Source: Brugia malayi (taxonomy: Eukaryota; Nematoda; Chromadorea; Rhabditida; Onchocercidae). From it: a stretch of DNA of 64,000 bases. Both the position numbers and the translations under genes were made by a program. The notes beneath the pieces were generated by a model. It saw nothing but the letters and a program-made list of their open reading frames with translations. It was not told where the DNA came from and did no database searches. Positions 37,459 to 51,600 of the stretch are shown here, one piece after another. Where the stretch lies: NCBI RefSeq assembly GCF_000002995.4, contig NW_025062477.1, positions 3,444,649 through 3,508,648 of the forward strand. The letters run 5' to 3'. Each line of letters starts with the position of its first letter. The stretch's first letter is position 1.

Positions 37459-40400
37459 GATTGTATTTCCTATCTTTTCTTTTTTACTTTAATAAAATAT
37501 TATGTTTACTTTTTAGTAAAATTTGAAATTTTAAACAAAAGACAACTAAATATTCATATCAGCAAATATTGTTTAATTAAAATGCAACTCGTAATCGATC
37601 TGTTGTCTTTCCTTTTCCTTTTTTTTTTTTTTTTTTTTTTTTTGTTCTTGTCCCAATTATTTGCTTTAATTTTGGTTAGAATGAATGATGATGACAAGTA
37701 GATGGCTAATAGAATGGAAAATATTAATTCATTTTGGCACAAACAGTCCTTGGTCGATTTTTTTTTTTTTTTTTTTAAAAAAAGCAAAATAGCCAAATGC
37801 TTCTTCTCGTTTTCTTATTTATTTTTAATATAAATTTTTTCACTTAGTTCTGTTTCTTTTGCTTATTTATTCATTAAAAAAAAAAAAAAAAAAATGTAAA
37901 AAGATTGAAATGAGATAAAGAATTTCAAAAGTTATCACAATTTAGTTCAAAATTTTTCCATTTTATTTCAAATTTTAAACTACTACGAATAAATTTTCCC
38001 TCTTATCTATTTGCAATATTTCTTTGCTTAAAATCTTTACGAATCATTAAATTTTAGTTATTTGCAATTTTTCTTTTTTAGAATTTCACAAATTTTTTTT
38101 TTTTTTTTGGAAAAAAAAAAAAGCATACGAAAAGAAGTTGTAAATGATGAGCACTTTTCTCTAATAAACCTTATTCATTCTTTGTTCAACAAAATGCGGT
38201 AAGTGTGTGTCACACAGAGAGGTCGGTTAGACTTCTCCTCAAAAGGTCAAGAGTCAATTTTGTTTACTGAGAAACGAAATCATTTCATCCGTCTAATTAA
38301 TGCCTTCTATGAGATTCATATAAAATATATTTCCATCAAAATGTTAAATAGAAGCAAATGACCATAACATTTTTCGCTTTATGCAGTGACCTTTCTAAAA
38401 TTACAATCGATGAAAACAAAAACAAAACAAATTTCATTAAAAATTCTTTAAGTGATAATTTAAATTGTCTGATATTAGCTATAGAAGCGATTAGCATAAA
38501 ATATTTCAAATACTTTAATATTAACTTTTAATACTAATAAATAAAATTTTGACCTTTATCGTAGTATTAGTTTGTTTGCATATATATCGCGCACAATGCG
38601 TTGCTTTTAAAATTCTTTGAATTAATTAATTTCTTTTTTTTTAAAAAATTTTTTTTCCTTCGTTTAATTTGATTATGCTTAATGTTTTAATGTTTATAAT
38701 GCAAAATTATATATCAAAATGCATAATTTACTTACCTTATTGATTATTCAAATTAATCTTACCTTAATATACTTTAACTTTTTTTTTGCTTTAACCTTAA
38801 ATATATATTTCTTACTTTAAAGCTTTTTCATTCTTTTTATTTATTATTTTTTGCTTACAATTTATCAAATTTCGATCTATTTTTCATTCATTTGAAAAAT
38901 TAGTGAAAAAAAAAAATGTCTGACACATTCGTTTCGTCGTAGTTTGTCCTCGTTTTTCCTCTTTCTATAACAGCACAGAGACATAGCTAAAAGCAGCTGT
39001 CCACTCCTTGACCACTCCTCTCTCTTTTTCACTTCCTGACCAGTTCCCTCCCTCTCTCTCTCTCTCTTTCTGAATCACTTCTCTCTCCCTTTTCACTCCT
39101 TGAACCACTTTCCCTCCCTCTCTCTCCCTCCGTCAACTCCCCTGATCAATCCCTGACCATTTGCTTATCATTTCGTCTCTTTTAGACCTAAACTCCGAGC
39201 GGCGGCATTTTCCACTTTACGCTTTTGTCCTCTTCCATCCATCCACTACTCCTCTCTCTTCATGCATCTCTTCCAATTTATTTTCAAAAACTTTTAAGTG
39301 TCTCTTTTTTTTTTTCAAGTGGTAAAAAGTTCAGACACACAAAATGACATCTTTTGCACATAAAATTTTCCTTCCAATATACGTCAATTTTTTAATTCAA
39401 ATTAAATTTTTATTTTCTTCTTGCATTCATTATTGTCTGATAAAATTTCAATTTTTTATTTTTACCTTCGAAACTTATAGCTCTCATTTTTCATTTCAAT
39501 TCAATGATGATATCATTCATAGAAAGAAAAAAATCGATTTAATCAATAATTGCTATTTCTAACTACTAACTAAGTAAGTAATGAAAGATTGATGCTCGAT
39601 GCTCTTTTTTTTTTTACTAAAATTTAATTTTTTTATTTTAAATTTTTATAATTTTTGATTCTGGCTACTTTTTTTTTTTTCTTAAAATTTAATTTCATAT
39701 TCTATCAATTCTATCCTATTTGGTAATGATATAAATTGATTTGGTAGTATTCAGATTTCTTTCTTTCATGCTAAAATGATAAATTATTTTATTTATTTTA
39801 GTCAATTACACAAAAAGAAAAAACTTTTGCATATTTTTTATGCTAACAATAAATAAGCTAAAGGATAAATCATTTCATTTCACAAATACAAATATCTGTT
39901 AAAGCGCTAAATGCTTTCATCTCGATGAGACAATCTTTTATACTTTGCCGATATGTGACAAAAAAAAAAAAAAGGGAGAGAGTGAAGATAAAAAAGATTT
40001 GCTTATTTCATAGTTTAAAACAATGATTAAATTTAGTGAACAGTTTTGTAGAGTAGATTATAAAGTAATTCTAATGTTTAGGTTTTTTTTTTTTTTTTTT
40101 TTTTTTTTTAGCTTTTTCATTTTTTGCTTTACAACTTTCCGCCTTTCTTTTTTTTTTTTTCAAATGACATCAAAATATTGAATGAAATGACGTTGAGCTA
40201 AAATTAATTTCATCAATGTTAACTTTGATTAATGATTTAACTTCAGATTGTTCATTAATTATAATTAGTCCTCTTTTTTTTTTTTCTTATATGAAATCAC
40301 TTTTTTACACAAAATAAATTACAAATTCGAAAGAAAAAAAAAATCAATATTTATATAATTTTAATGATGATTTATTTTTTTATTGTATTCAAAAATTATG

Positions 40401-43400
40401 CATCAATCATTTAAATAAATATTTGTTATTTTTTTAGAAGGAAATTAAAGAGAACTATTTGACAATAATTTTAAAAGTTTTAATTCTCATAAATTATAAT
40501 TAGATTGTCTTTTTTTTTTTCTTCCTGTTTCGAGAAAACGATTTATGAAAATTAGAAAATTTTTATATTATTTTAAAAAGGGAGAAAAAAAAAGAGGAAA
40601 ACTTTTTTTTTTTTTTTTGGAAGAAAATGAAAATTATTTTTCTCACTCTAAATCAATTCTTTTTCATTTTATAATTTAAAAAAAAAAAAAAAAAAAAAAG
40701 AAGGAATGCAAAGTTATGAAAAAATTTTAAATGAATAGTAATTATACATAGGTGTAAATAACTGTAAAATTTTTTTTACAAACTTTTTTTATTTTTCATA
40801 TTTACATTTTTTACTTTTATACCAATATCTGTTGGTTATTTCTTTTGTTTTCTTAACTTCTAAATGTTATATTATAACTTTTAAATGAATAAATGATAAT
40901 TTTATAATTTATTTCACTACAAATTTTACTACTTTTACTCTGAAATGTTATAAAATACTAAAATTATTCCTTTCATTTCAATTTATTTACCCATAAGGTT
41001 ATTATTTTCATTTCAATTTATTTACCCATAAAATTATTATTTTCATTTCAGTACATTTACCCATAAAATTATTATTTTCATTTCAGTGTATTTACCCATA
41101 AAATTATTTTCATTTCAGTGTATTTACCCATAACGAAACATTTGATAGTATTGAATGAGAGATTGAATGGAATAATTATAAGAAATATAAATGCAAGCAA
41201 ATAATTTTTTTCTTTCTCTTAAAAAAATTTTCTTTTTATTTTATAATTTTTAACTTTTTTTTTTTGCTATGAAAAATCCATTTTAAATTATTTTAAATAA
41301 TTCTTAAAATATTATTGTATTGTAATTAATCAGTTGGAAACTTTTTTTTTCTTCTTTTTCTTTCTTTTTTTTTTTTTTTGTGACGAAGCGTAGGAAATTG
41401 ATCGATCGGTGATCGATTTGATTTTGTTGCAACGATAAGGCAAATGTATGTATCATCGTAAATTGCTACTATTATCATTAAAAAAAAAGATTTTTAGTTT
41501 CTTTTTTTTTTTTTCATAAAACATTTTTTAACCAAAAAAAAAAAAAAAAAAAAAAAAAAAAGAAAACGAAAAAAGGAAAAAAACTTTTTTACAAAATTTT
41601 TGATTGCAAATTCAACAATTTCACATAAATGATCCGTAAAGTGATTAATTCTTTCTTTTTCTTTCCTTCTTTTCTCTTTTTTTTTTTTTGCAATATTTTA
41701 TCATTGAAACTATTCATCAATTCTTTTTCTGATATTAAGCCGAACTATATTGAAATTCAAAAATTGTTTTTTTTTTTTTTTTTTTCATTTCTAAAATATT
41801 TGATAAATTCTATTGCTTGTTGAGATAATTATTATTTTCAATAATAAGCTTAAAATTATTTTACTATACTTTCTTACTTTTTTTTTTTTTTTTTTTCTAC
41901 AATAAAATTTAGATTTTTGATAGAAGACAAAAGATGTGAGATGTATAGTAGTGAAGGGAAAAAGTGATTGAAATGAATGAAATTTAAAAATTAAGGTCGA
42001 CATAGATCGTCCCTCAATTTTTTTTTTTTTTTTTTGTCGTAGGATATTTCAAACTTCATTTATTGCTTGGTTTTCTTGTCGATGTCGCTATAATCGTTTT
42101 CATCGTCCAATAAGAATTGACCCATTGAGGAAAGCAATATAAAAAGAAAAAAAAAAATTGACAAATATTTCAAAAAAAAATTCCTGTTTGTAGGAAAAGT
42201 TAATTGTTAGATTTACAGTTATAATAAAAATAAACGTTATAATAGTTTTTTTCTTTTTTTTTTCTTTTTTTCAAGGTAATTTTTCAAGGTAATCGAATCT
42301 GTGAAATTATTTGGCCATACAGCCCTATTAATTATTCTTACTTTTCAATTTCATCTTATTTCCTATGATTATTTCACGATGTATGAGTGACATCAAATTG
42401 TCATTTTTATTAAATTTAAAATAAAATCGCAGGAATACTCTCTCTTTTTCACTTTTTGTTGTCTGAAATTTTTTGAAAAAAAAATTTTTTTTTTTTTACA
42501 TGTTAAAATATTTATTTATTTCATCCATTTTATTCCAAACCTAATTTTTGCTTTCTATCTTAGTTCTAATTTCTGCGCTATTTTACTTCCTCAATTTGTG
42601 AAAATTTGTTGATTCAATTGTCCTCATTTCCTTTCTTTCTCTAAATTCATACACCTCGAGAATTTGTTTTTCTAAAAAAAAGCAATTTGTTAGTCAATCT
42701 AATACATTAATCTGTTAATGATAGATTTATATATGAAATTATTCCTTTTTATAATTGTTTCTAGTAATTTACATAAAATTAAGAATAATTAGTATAAAAT
42801 CTGAAATCAATATTTATTTATTTTTTTTTTTGTTGTATTTAAAAAAAAAAAAAAGAAAAAACTAGCAATATTCTCAGTAAATGAATTCAAAAAACACTGT
42901 TCAACTCTTAATTGTCGCATAAAGGACATTGTCATATCATCTCATCGAGAGTTTTGTCACATCATTTCATCGAGATTGTCGTCATATTATCATTTACAAA
43001 TTTGTTACACTGTTAAGCTATACGAATTTATTAATCCTAAATGTTGTTTGTTATTATTAAAAATTAAACATAGTTTCATTAAAAATTTAATTAGTAGAAA
43101 CTTTAATGAAATTATTTGATAGTTTTATATTCATACTAAAATTAGAAATAATTCGAATTGTTTTAAATGAAAAGAAATGCTATGAAATAAATGATGCGGG
43201 AAATTGATGATGTAAAAGTTCCAATGCTACAATTATGACATATCTATATGAAAGTTTGGTCAAGATAGAGATATATTGAAATGATATGAAATGGAGAAGA
43301 TAGAAATTGTCAGTTTAGAATGCATCTGATTCTCGTCTTCTTCTTGTCAATTCTCGAATAAAATGTCACAAGTTGTTACTAGTTGTACTGATGAAGTTTG

Positions 43401-46400
43401 AATTATAAAATTAGTTATGTCGAATCATTAAATGTAACAAATTAACATCAATTAGTCTTCTCTGTAATAAGCATTTATATTTATCATTCTTATTAATTTT
43501 AATTGTTTAACTCATACTTTTCATTTTTTTTTTTTAAAAAAAAAAGTGATTTCCATAAACTAAAACTTCCCATAACTTTTATTTTCATTTCTTTCTTTCT
43601 TCATTTCATTTTCTGTTTAAAATGAAATGAAATGAAATGAAATGAAATCTCTTAGGAAATTATTTGTTTCCTCGACAAATGATTTTAGAGTATAACAAAT
43701 TGATTTTCATTTTTGCTAAATGATTTTTCTTTTTACACTCTAAAATGCATACATATTTCCATTTTTTTCTAAATATGCATTTGAGCTCAATTTTTTTTTT
43801 CTTTTTTCATTGCCAAATGTTTCGCTTTAACTTAAATACTTTCTTTCAAAAAGAGATTCTCTCTGTATTATTTGAAAATTATTTCACATTGATAGGCATA
43901 ACATCTCTCTCTCCCTCTCCCTCTCTCTCTCCCTCTCTCTCTTCTTATGAATATTACATTCATAATATTATAAGCTTTTATCAGGAAGAATTTTTGCTTT
44001 TTTCTTCATTCTTCTTCTTCTTCTTATTTTGGTGATGATCAATACCGACCATATTTGTTTACCTATTTTTAGGACGGTCTTATTCAGATAAACAAATTGT
44101 TTATATTTTATAAATAAACTAAACATCAAATTGGTTACTTTAATTTTTTTTTTTTTATTAAAAATATTTATTTGCTTCTCATTTCCTTTAATCTTACCTA
44201 TTTTATTTCCTCTTTTTCTATTCTTATTTACAACCTTTTCTTATTATATATTGGTCATTTATTGATGGACAAAATTTAAATGATTCATCAACTAAAATGC
44301 TCTCTTATCAGTTATTTGATATGTAAACTAAAAAGATGAAAATATCAACTGCTTAATTCATTATCATATTGTATTCGAAAATTTGTTCGTTCTCTTATAA
44401 TTCATACAAACGTATCATTAAATTATTTTCATTATTATTTTATAATTTCATTCTATTTTCAGATTTCATACAAACCATAAAACATTTGAATTTGTTTTGG
44501 AAAATTGGAACGAACTTGAAGAAGTTTTATGTTTAGAATTCATTACACTGCCATATTAAAACTACATTATTAATCTTATATCAATTCAGGATTTCCCTCC
44601 CTTTACCTGATCAGAGGTACACTGTCTCTTTCCGGTTTCATCATCATTTGCTTTGTCATCATCAAAGTGCCTTTTCTTCTTCAGTCAACAAACACACCTA
44701 CATGAACTATTTGCAGTATACAATAAGCTGATTCACTGTCATAAGAACACATACCTAAATTGTGTATGTGTTTGTGTGTGCTTTCTCTATTCTTTCCGGC
44801 TTTTTTTCATTCCAAAAATCTTTCCGTATTATCATTTTCCTTCTGATTCATTCTAAAAGTTACTTCTTCAGTCGTTCCATCTATTTAACGACACTGTGAA
44901 ATCCGGAAGAAAAGTTATTTTCGTGCAACTAAGTGAAGCTGAAAAAGGAAAGAAAGAAAAAAAAAAATCCTGAAAGCATTCTTCGGAAGTAACGTAGCTT
45001 TTTTATTTTCCGTTTCTTTTTATAGCCGTTAGATTACGAAGATCCAATACAGCGTGACGGTTTCACGCTTGGTATTCGTGTTTATGATGGCCGATACTAT
45101 GCAACAACTAAACTGTACATCGAGCTCCAGGACAGGAATGACAATCCGCCGGTCATCAACGGACCACAATATGTCCAATTACATGAAGATGCATGGCTTG
45201 GCAAAGAGGTTGCCAAATTTACGGTTCAGGATGCGGATGAAAATGATACCGCAGTGTGAGTCTATCGATACTAGTACCACTGATATAATTAATTCTGCTA
45301 TTCCGCTGCGGAATTTTCAGCATATGTACAACGTTCGCTCACAGATGCGTCATCATTTAAATGACCATTGTGTTAATGTTATTTCGAAAAGTTCAAAAAT
45401 TTCAAATAATTCCATACTTTGGTGTCTTCTTCTGGCTATTTTGTTTACCTCAGTAGTAGTAGTAGTAGATGGCCAAGAATTATCACAACTTTTTCTTGGC
45501 TCATATCCTAGCCAATCACGATTCTTGAATTTTGCTGGTAAAAGTCAGCGTGATATTGTGGTAAGGCTAACAAAGAATTTAACAGAAGATACACCCGTAG
45601 GCACATTGATTGCAACATTTCGTGCCGAAGATAAGGATTCAATGACACATAATCTAACGTAAGTTTATTTATTTATTTTTATCTCTAGAAAAAAAAAAAT
45701 TTTTTTTTCATTAAATAAACTGATATTGATAGCTTACTATTGACTTTTAACTTTTAATACATTTTTATCCACATTATTACTTAACTTTTATACTAATCTT
45801 ACATTGAAGTAAGTAACTGTTAACTTTTGCAGTGCAGTAAGTATTAATTAGATCTTCTATAGATATCTGTTTTCTTTTTGAGAACAAAAAAAAAAAAAGA
45901 AACTTATATGAGATTGTAATTAATTTTAGCATAAGTGCATCCTGAACACTTGTAAAATGCTTTTTTTTTTTTTATTTAAATTTTAAAATTGATTGAATGT
46001 TTGAAATTTATTGTTTGAGAGATATTTGGACATTTGACCTTGAATTAGTCACCAATGAGTCACTCATGCATGTGTGTGTGTGTGTGTTATCATTTTAAAT
46101 AATCGATAAATGATTATTGTACACTGTGGTTATCATATAGGATTGCTTTCAGTGTCTGTTTCGAATTTATCTTAAATTACGATCAGTTACGATTTATTGA
46201 TAAAATTAGAAAGCGAAGAAATTTGAGAATTTCTGAACATTTTATGGTTAATGACAAATAAACTGGGATAATTTTTGATATTTTATAGTGATAACATTCC
46301 ATTCTGTATTATCATTTATTATCATTCTTCACTCTCTCATAATTTACTCTTTCATTTGGTGACAAATATGCATTATGATATCAATAATAAGCTATAATCA

Positions 46401-47209
46401 ATGGATGATAATCAATCGAACTGATCTCATCAATCAGAATTGATTAATTTTCAAATTGAGCTGATTAATATCGGATTGATTAGTTATGAATAAAAATAAA
46501 ATAAAAAAAAAAAAAAAAAAAAGGAGATGGAATTATAAATTTGGAAATGATAAAAATTATTCGCTTATCACAGATCGCTTATCACAAATTTAATATTTGT
46601 ATTAATTATTGAATTAATTGCTTAATCGGTTAGCTATTTTATTCCCACTTTTAGAGAGAAAAAAAAAAAATTTGAGTGTTTTATTATAATTGAACTGTTC
46701 CATTTATTTTTTTTATTTATTTATTTTTTTTATTTTTTGATGACAACAAAGCCCGTTGTTCCATTTATTTTTTTTTTTTTTTCATTTTTCTTTGATTAAA
46801 ATCACATAAAGTATGTTTATCTCTGCTTTAAAGGGAAAACATAAGATTAGAAAATGTTAAAATCACAATAAGAAAAAAAAAAATTTGAACTCATAATTTT
46901 TGCATATGAGAGCATAGTTTATAGTTTTTGTTTTAAAAAAATTCGTAATTTAATTCATTACTATTTAATTAAGGAAAGAAAAAATTTCACTAATCTTTCC
47001 GGAAAGAAAAAAAAAAAGAATTTGATAAAATTTAAAAGAATTAAAAATACTAACTTTTTTTTTTTGAAGTCAAACACATTTTAAAGATTTCCTTTTAATG
47101 AGAATGAATAAATAAAAATTATTGCTATTTGTGAATCAAGATTACATGTTGACCTTTAATTACAGAGGTGACGAAAAGGCTTAAATAATGTTTACCGATT
47201 TGACAACGA

Positions 47210-47242
<33 letters not shown>

Positions 47243-48556
47243 GAGTTAACCCTGTAACATTTTAGGTGTTGTAATTATCAACTCATCCCGATATTTGCAC
47301 CTGTTGGATGGTGACCTTCGTAATATAGTTTAGTACCTATTCCCACTGCTAAAAGAGATAAAATCAAAAAATTTTTAAACATTACCTAAAAGAAAATAAA
47401 TTCTTTCAATATTTTACTATTAGTCAAACAAAATTGCTATCAATTTCAATCATAAACCTAAACCTAAACAGGTTATTGACACATAATTAATCAACTTAGT
47501 ACTATTCGATTATAATTTTTTTCTAAAATTATAATCGATGAGAAAATGTATTTTACTTTTACAATTTTATCTAATTTAGAATTGTTGAAATAAAAATGAA
47601 AATCATTTTTTTTTTTTAATTATTATTAATATTATTGAAATGATTTTCTCTACAATTTATCTTATCTTTTATCATTTAGTTATATTGGCTTTCAGCTTTA
47701 TATTATTATAAAATTGCATAATAAATATAAGCAAATGCTAGAAAAAAAAAAATAATATCTAATTTGTGAGGAATAGAGCAAAAGGCAACTTTTTCTTTAA
47801 CCGCTAAATCCGGAATGGAAAAACGGAGGGAATTAGCAACGGTCACAACAATAAAATTATATCAGTATTAATTATTATTAACTTATATATCTGTACTGAT
47901 TTTTTTAATTATGCATAAATATAAATAAGTTATTTAAATTAACAGAATTTGTAAGTTAATTTATCATTGTACTTTGATTATATATTTTATGGACAAAAAT
48001 ATTTATTTAATTTTTTTTCAGTTAAAATTCCAGAAATTAAATGGAACATTCAGGTTTTTTTTTTCTTCCGCAAAAAAATTCTTTTTTTTTTGGGAGGAGA
48101 AATTATGAAAATTTTAATTTTCTAAATAACTGAAATAATATGAAATGAACATTAGTGTTTTAATTGTTTGTTTAGTGAATGAATAAAAATCAAAAGTAAT
48201 CGATTTTTTTTTTCTTGTTAAATTCAATATTTTAAAAATTTAAATTTAAATTGATACAATTTATGAAGCATATTTTGCATACATTTAGTACCATATTTTG
48301 TAGCATATTATTATGTTTCAAAAAAAAAAAAGAAAAAATGAACAAAATTTCAGTTTAATATAAAATGAACATTTTTGAATAAACATGAATAAACAATTTA
48401 ATTTTCCTCGAAAAATTACTATCATATTTTTTTTCCAATAGAAATAAAATGATGAAATAATAATAATATTATAATAATAATAATGGTAGTAATAATATGA
48501 TAATAATAATAGTGATAATAATAATAATAATATAATAATAATAATGGTAGTAATAG

Positions 48557-48623
<67 letters not shown>

Positions 48624-51600
48624 TGATAATACATTTTATTAAAAAAGGAAAAAAAAATTGTCAAGACAGAATAAGAATATCTCACTTATTAAAATTAAAT
48701 TCTTAATTTCATTTACTATAAAAAAATCCAATATAGCACTTATTCAAAATGTCTGTCTAATAATAATTTCTATATATTGATGAAATGAAAAGGATGCATG
48801 ATGCAATAAAAGTATTAGCAAAGATATTTCGATTGAAACTAATTAAATCTATTCCCATTCGTATGGCATTTTGTATCGATGAAATAGGGAACAACTAATG
48901 AAGTATTTATTTCACTGAGATGAATAAAATTTAATGAAAGGGAAAAAAGATGGATGAATGCTTGATATTAATCAATGAAAAGGGATTTTTGTTAAATTTT
49001 TTGCAAAATTTATCAATAAAAAAGCAAATTGATTGCAAAATTTTATTGCTAATATCTTTGAAAAAAAAAAAAAAAAAAGAGTATTAAATTTAATTAAAAG
49101 TTATGTAATAACTAAATTGAAATGATAATTTTTTAGATTTCGAATCAATCGACAAACTGATCCAAAACGTCAATTTTCAATTGATCAAAGTGGATCATTA
49201 TGTGTTGCTCAACGACTTGATCGTGAAGAAATTCCAAAATATAATTTAGTTATTGAAGCATTTGATTCTGGTTTGTTTATTTATTATATAAAAAAAAAGA
49301 AATTTATACTTGATAAATGAATTAAATTATAATTTTATTAGCTTATTTTGTTTGTCTTATTTTTGTCATTTATTAACTTTTACTTTGACACATTTTTAGT
49401 ACTTTGTATAAATTTCATCTTTAAACTATTTCTCATTTTTTCTTATAAATTTTTTTTTTTTTTTTTTTGTAGCTGGAAATGTTGGATTTCAAACAATTGA
49501 AATTTATGTGCAAGATGTTAATGATAATGCACCGGTACCATATACGGTACCAAATCCGTGTGTCTTTATGGAAAATACCGAACCAACAATGCAACCAATA
49601 TGTGAGATACGAGCATACGATCCGGATACCATGTATGCAACAATCTAAAGAAAAAAATAAATTTGACATAAATTTGATTAATTTATTGCTCACTTTTATA
49701 AAATTTCAATTACTCAAAAATTCATATTTAAATTTTAATCTTTAAATTTTAATTTGAAAATTAGTTTTACGGTTTTTTAAAAAAAGAAAAACGGTACAAC
49801 TCATCAAAAGATGTTTGTATTATATATGAAATAAAAAAAAATATTTTTTTTTTTTTTTTTTAAAACTTAACAAAAAAAAAAAAAGAAAATTAAACTAACA
49901 TTTTTCATTTCAGTGAGAATGGACCACCTTTCATGATGAAATTAGCATCAGATTTCAAATTTGGTGCATATCTAAATGTTGTCTATAATAAAAGTAAAAA
50001 TTTTTGTTTGATTAATTGATTAATTATAATCTAAATTTTATGATATGATAATTCTAAGTTACAAATTATGGATTATGTTGATATTACAATATTTGAATTG
50101 TTTATGACAATATATTTTATTGTTACAGATAAATTTTTAATTGCATAGCAATTCATTATGTTAGAATTTTCTAGTTTAAAAATTTTTTGTTTAGTATTAT
50201 CATGCAGATTTCTGTCAAATTATTTGTCGTATTTTATCAGTTTATTGAAATTTTTTAACTTTTTATTTTATTGATTGAAAAAATTGGTATTAAATTTTAA
50301 ATTTTGTTTATTTTAGATGGTGATAATGGTAATGGTTCGATGATTGTTACAGCAAAACAACGTTTAGATCGTGAAGCTGAATTTCCGGGAAAACAACTTG
50401 AAATTCCGATAATCCTGAAAGATTCGGGTGGTTTACAGTCGGAACGTTCTGTTTACATTATTATTGGTGATGAGGTAATTTACATTAAATAGTTCTTACT
50501 AAAATTATAAATTTCATCAAAGAAAAAAAAAAAGTGACACTAATATTTGGTGACATTTTTTTTTTTTGCTGTCACTTCAAATACTAAATTTTTGATTGTT
50601 CAAAAAAAAAAAAAAAAAAATGCGATTTCAGTAAGTACATGTATTTTCGGCAAAATATAAAAGCAATGTGACAGGCCTTTTTGTAATTAAAAAGATTGAA
50701 ACACGAATAAACATTTCTAATCATTATTATTCTTCAATTAATAACAAAACAAATTCAATGAAAAATTTGAACTTTTAATTTAATTTAAAAAAAGAAAATA
50801 CAATTTACTCTGTTGGTTGTGAAAAATAACACAAAATCGCATTTGTTTTTTTTTTTTTTAAATTAATATCTTTTACAAAATAATTTTATGTTATTACAAA
50901 AAAAAAAAAAAAGAATATTATTTCAAAGTTGAATTTTATGATTGAAATAGATAGAATTGATAAGTTTTAATGTTTTAAAAAAATATTTTGAACTTTAAAT
51001 TGTGATATGAAAATTTGAAGATCGAAGATTGCATTAATAATCAATGCATTAAGGAAAATTATTTGAGTATTTTGGTTAAAAAAGCATATGGTAGTCTATA
51101 ATTAAGCATTTCTTCAATAAATTTTCTCAGAATTTGATCAGATGCACTTCCCAGGGAATAAATAATAGATTGTTATTCTTTTAGATATTTCTATTTGACC
51201 TTTCATTTATTATCGGTCAAAGGTCATTTGTAAATGAAAAAAAAAAAAACTATGAATTCTTTTTTTTTTTTTTTTTTTGTCTCTATTTTCTATTCTTTTG
51301 TGATTTTGGATAGGATTGAATGGAATATTAATTTATTTCAAGTATCATTCATTGCTAAATCTTTTATGCTTTTGAATTAATGAAATTACTTTTTATAGAA
51401 AATCAAATATCGCTTTTTTTTATTTTTCATTTTAATAATACTTATTAAGGGTTCAGAAAAGGATTTAGAGAAAAATCTAAAAATAGAAGAAATTTAATTG
51501 TAGCACTTTAGTCTGCTAATCTATTTTTGAAGTATATCTTGATTTGAATTTTCTGATGTTTTTTTTTTTTTTGAAGGAATACTGGTTGTATATGAAAATT

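Larger units (their letters stand above)
22396..45025 (+). other. Intron 29 (22.6 kb): giant intron, no nested gene found
   Basis: It separates long-isoform exons 29 and 30 and must contain or adjoin the promoter of the short isoform. I looked on both strands for coding blocks with splice context and found none; open frames here are translations of A/T runs and microsatellites. Repeats in it are listed separately. Two stretches are less AT-rich than their surroundings, 28040-28500 and 38930-39260, and a third lies just before exon 30. Confidence 0.7.
45659..49136 (+). other. Intron between A1 and exon 31 (3.5 kb): simple repeats
   Basis: It is spliced out of both isoforms. It holds (TG)n at 46071-46087, (GA)n at 47211-47245, a 170 bp (TAA)n region and many homopolymers. 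First introns of short-isoform genes often hold enhancers, but no specific element is recognised. Confidence 0.7.

Noticed and set aside
45054..45323. Open frame starting at 45054 that runs into exon A1 and looks like a longer N-terminus
   Set aside because: Its first 90 codons are exon 30 and the following intron read in the wrong frame. Exon 30 has a clear cadherin reading in another frame, and the acceptor at 45320 supports a start at 45324.
48422..48685. Minus-strand frame of I and Y runs
   Set aside because: Translation of the (TAA)n microsatellite.
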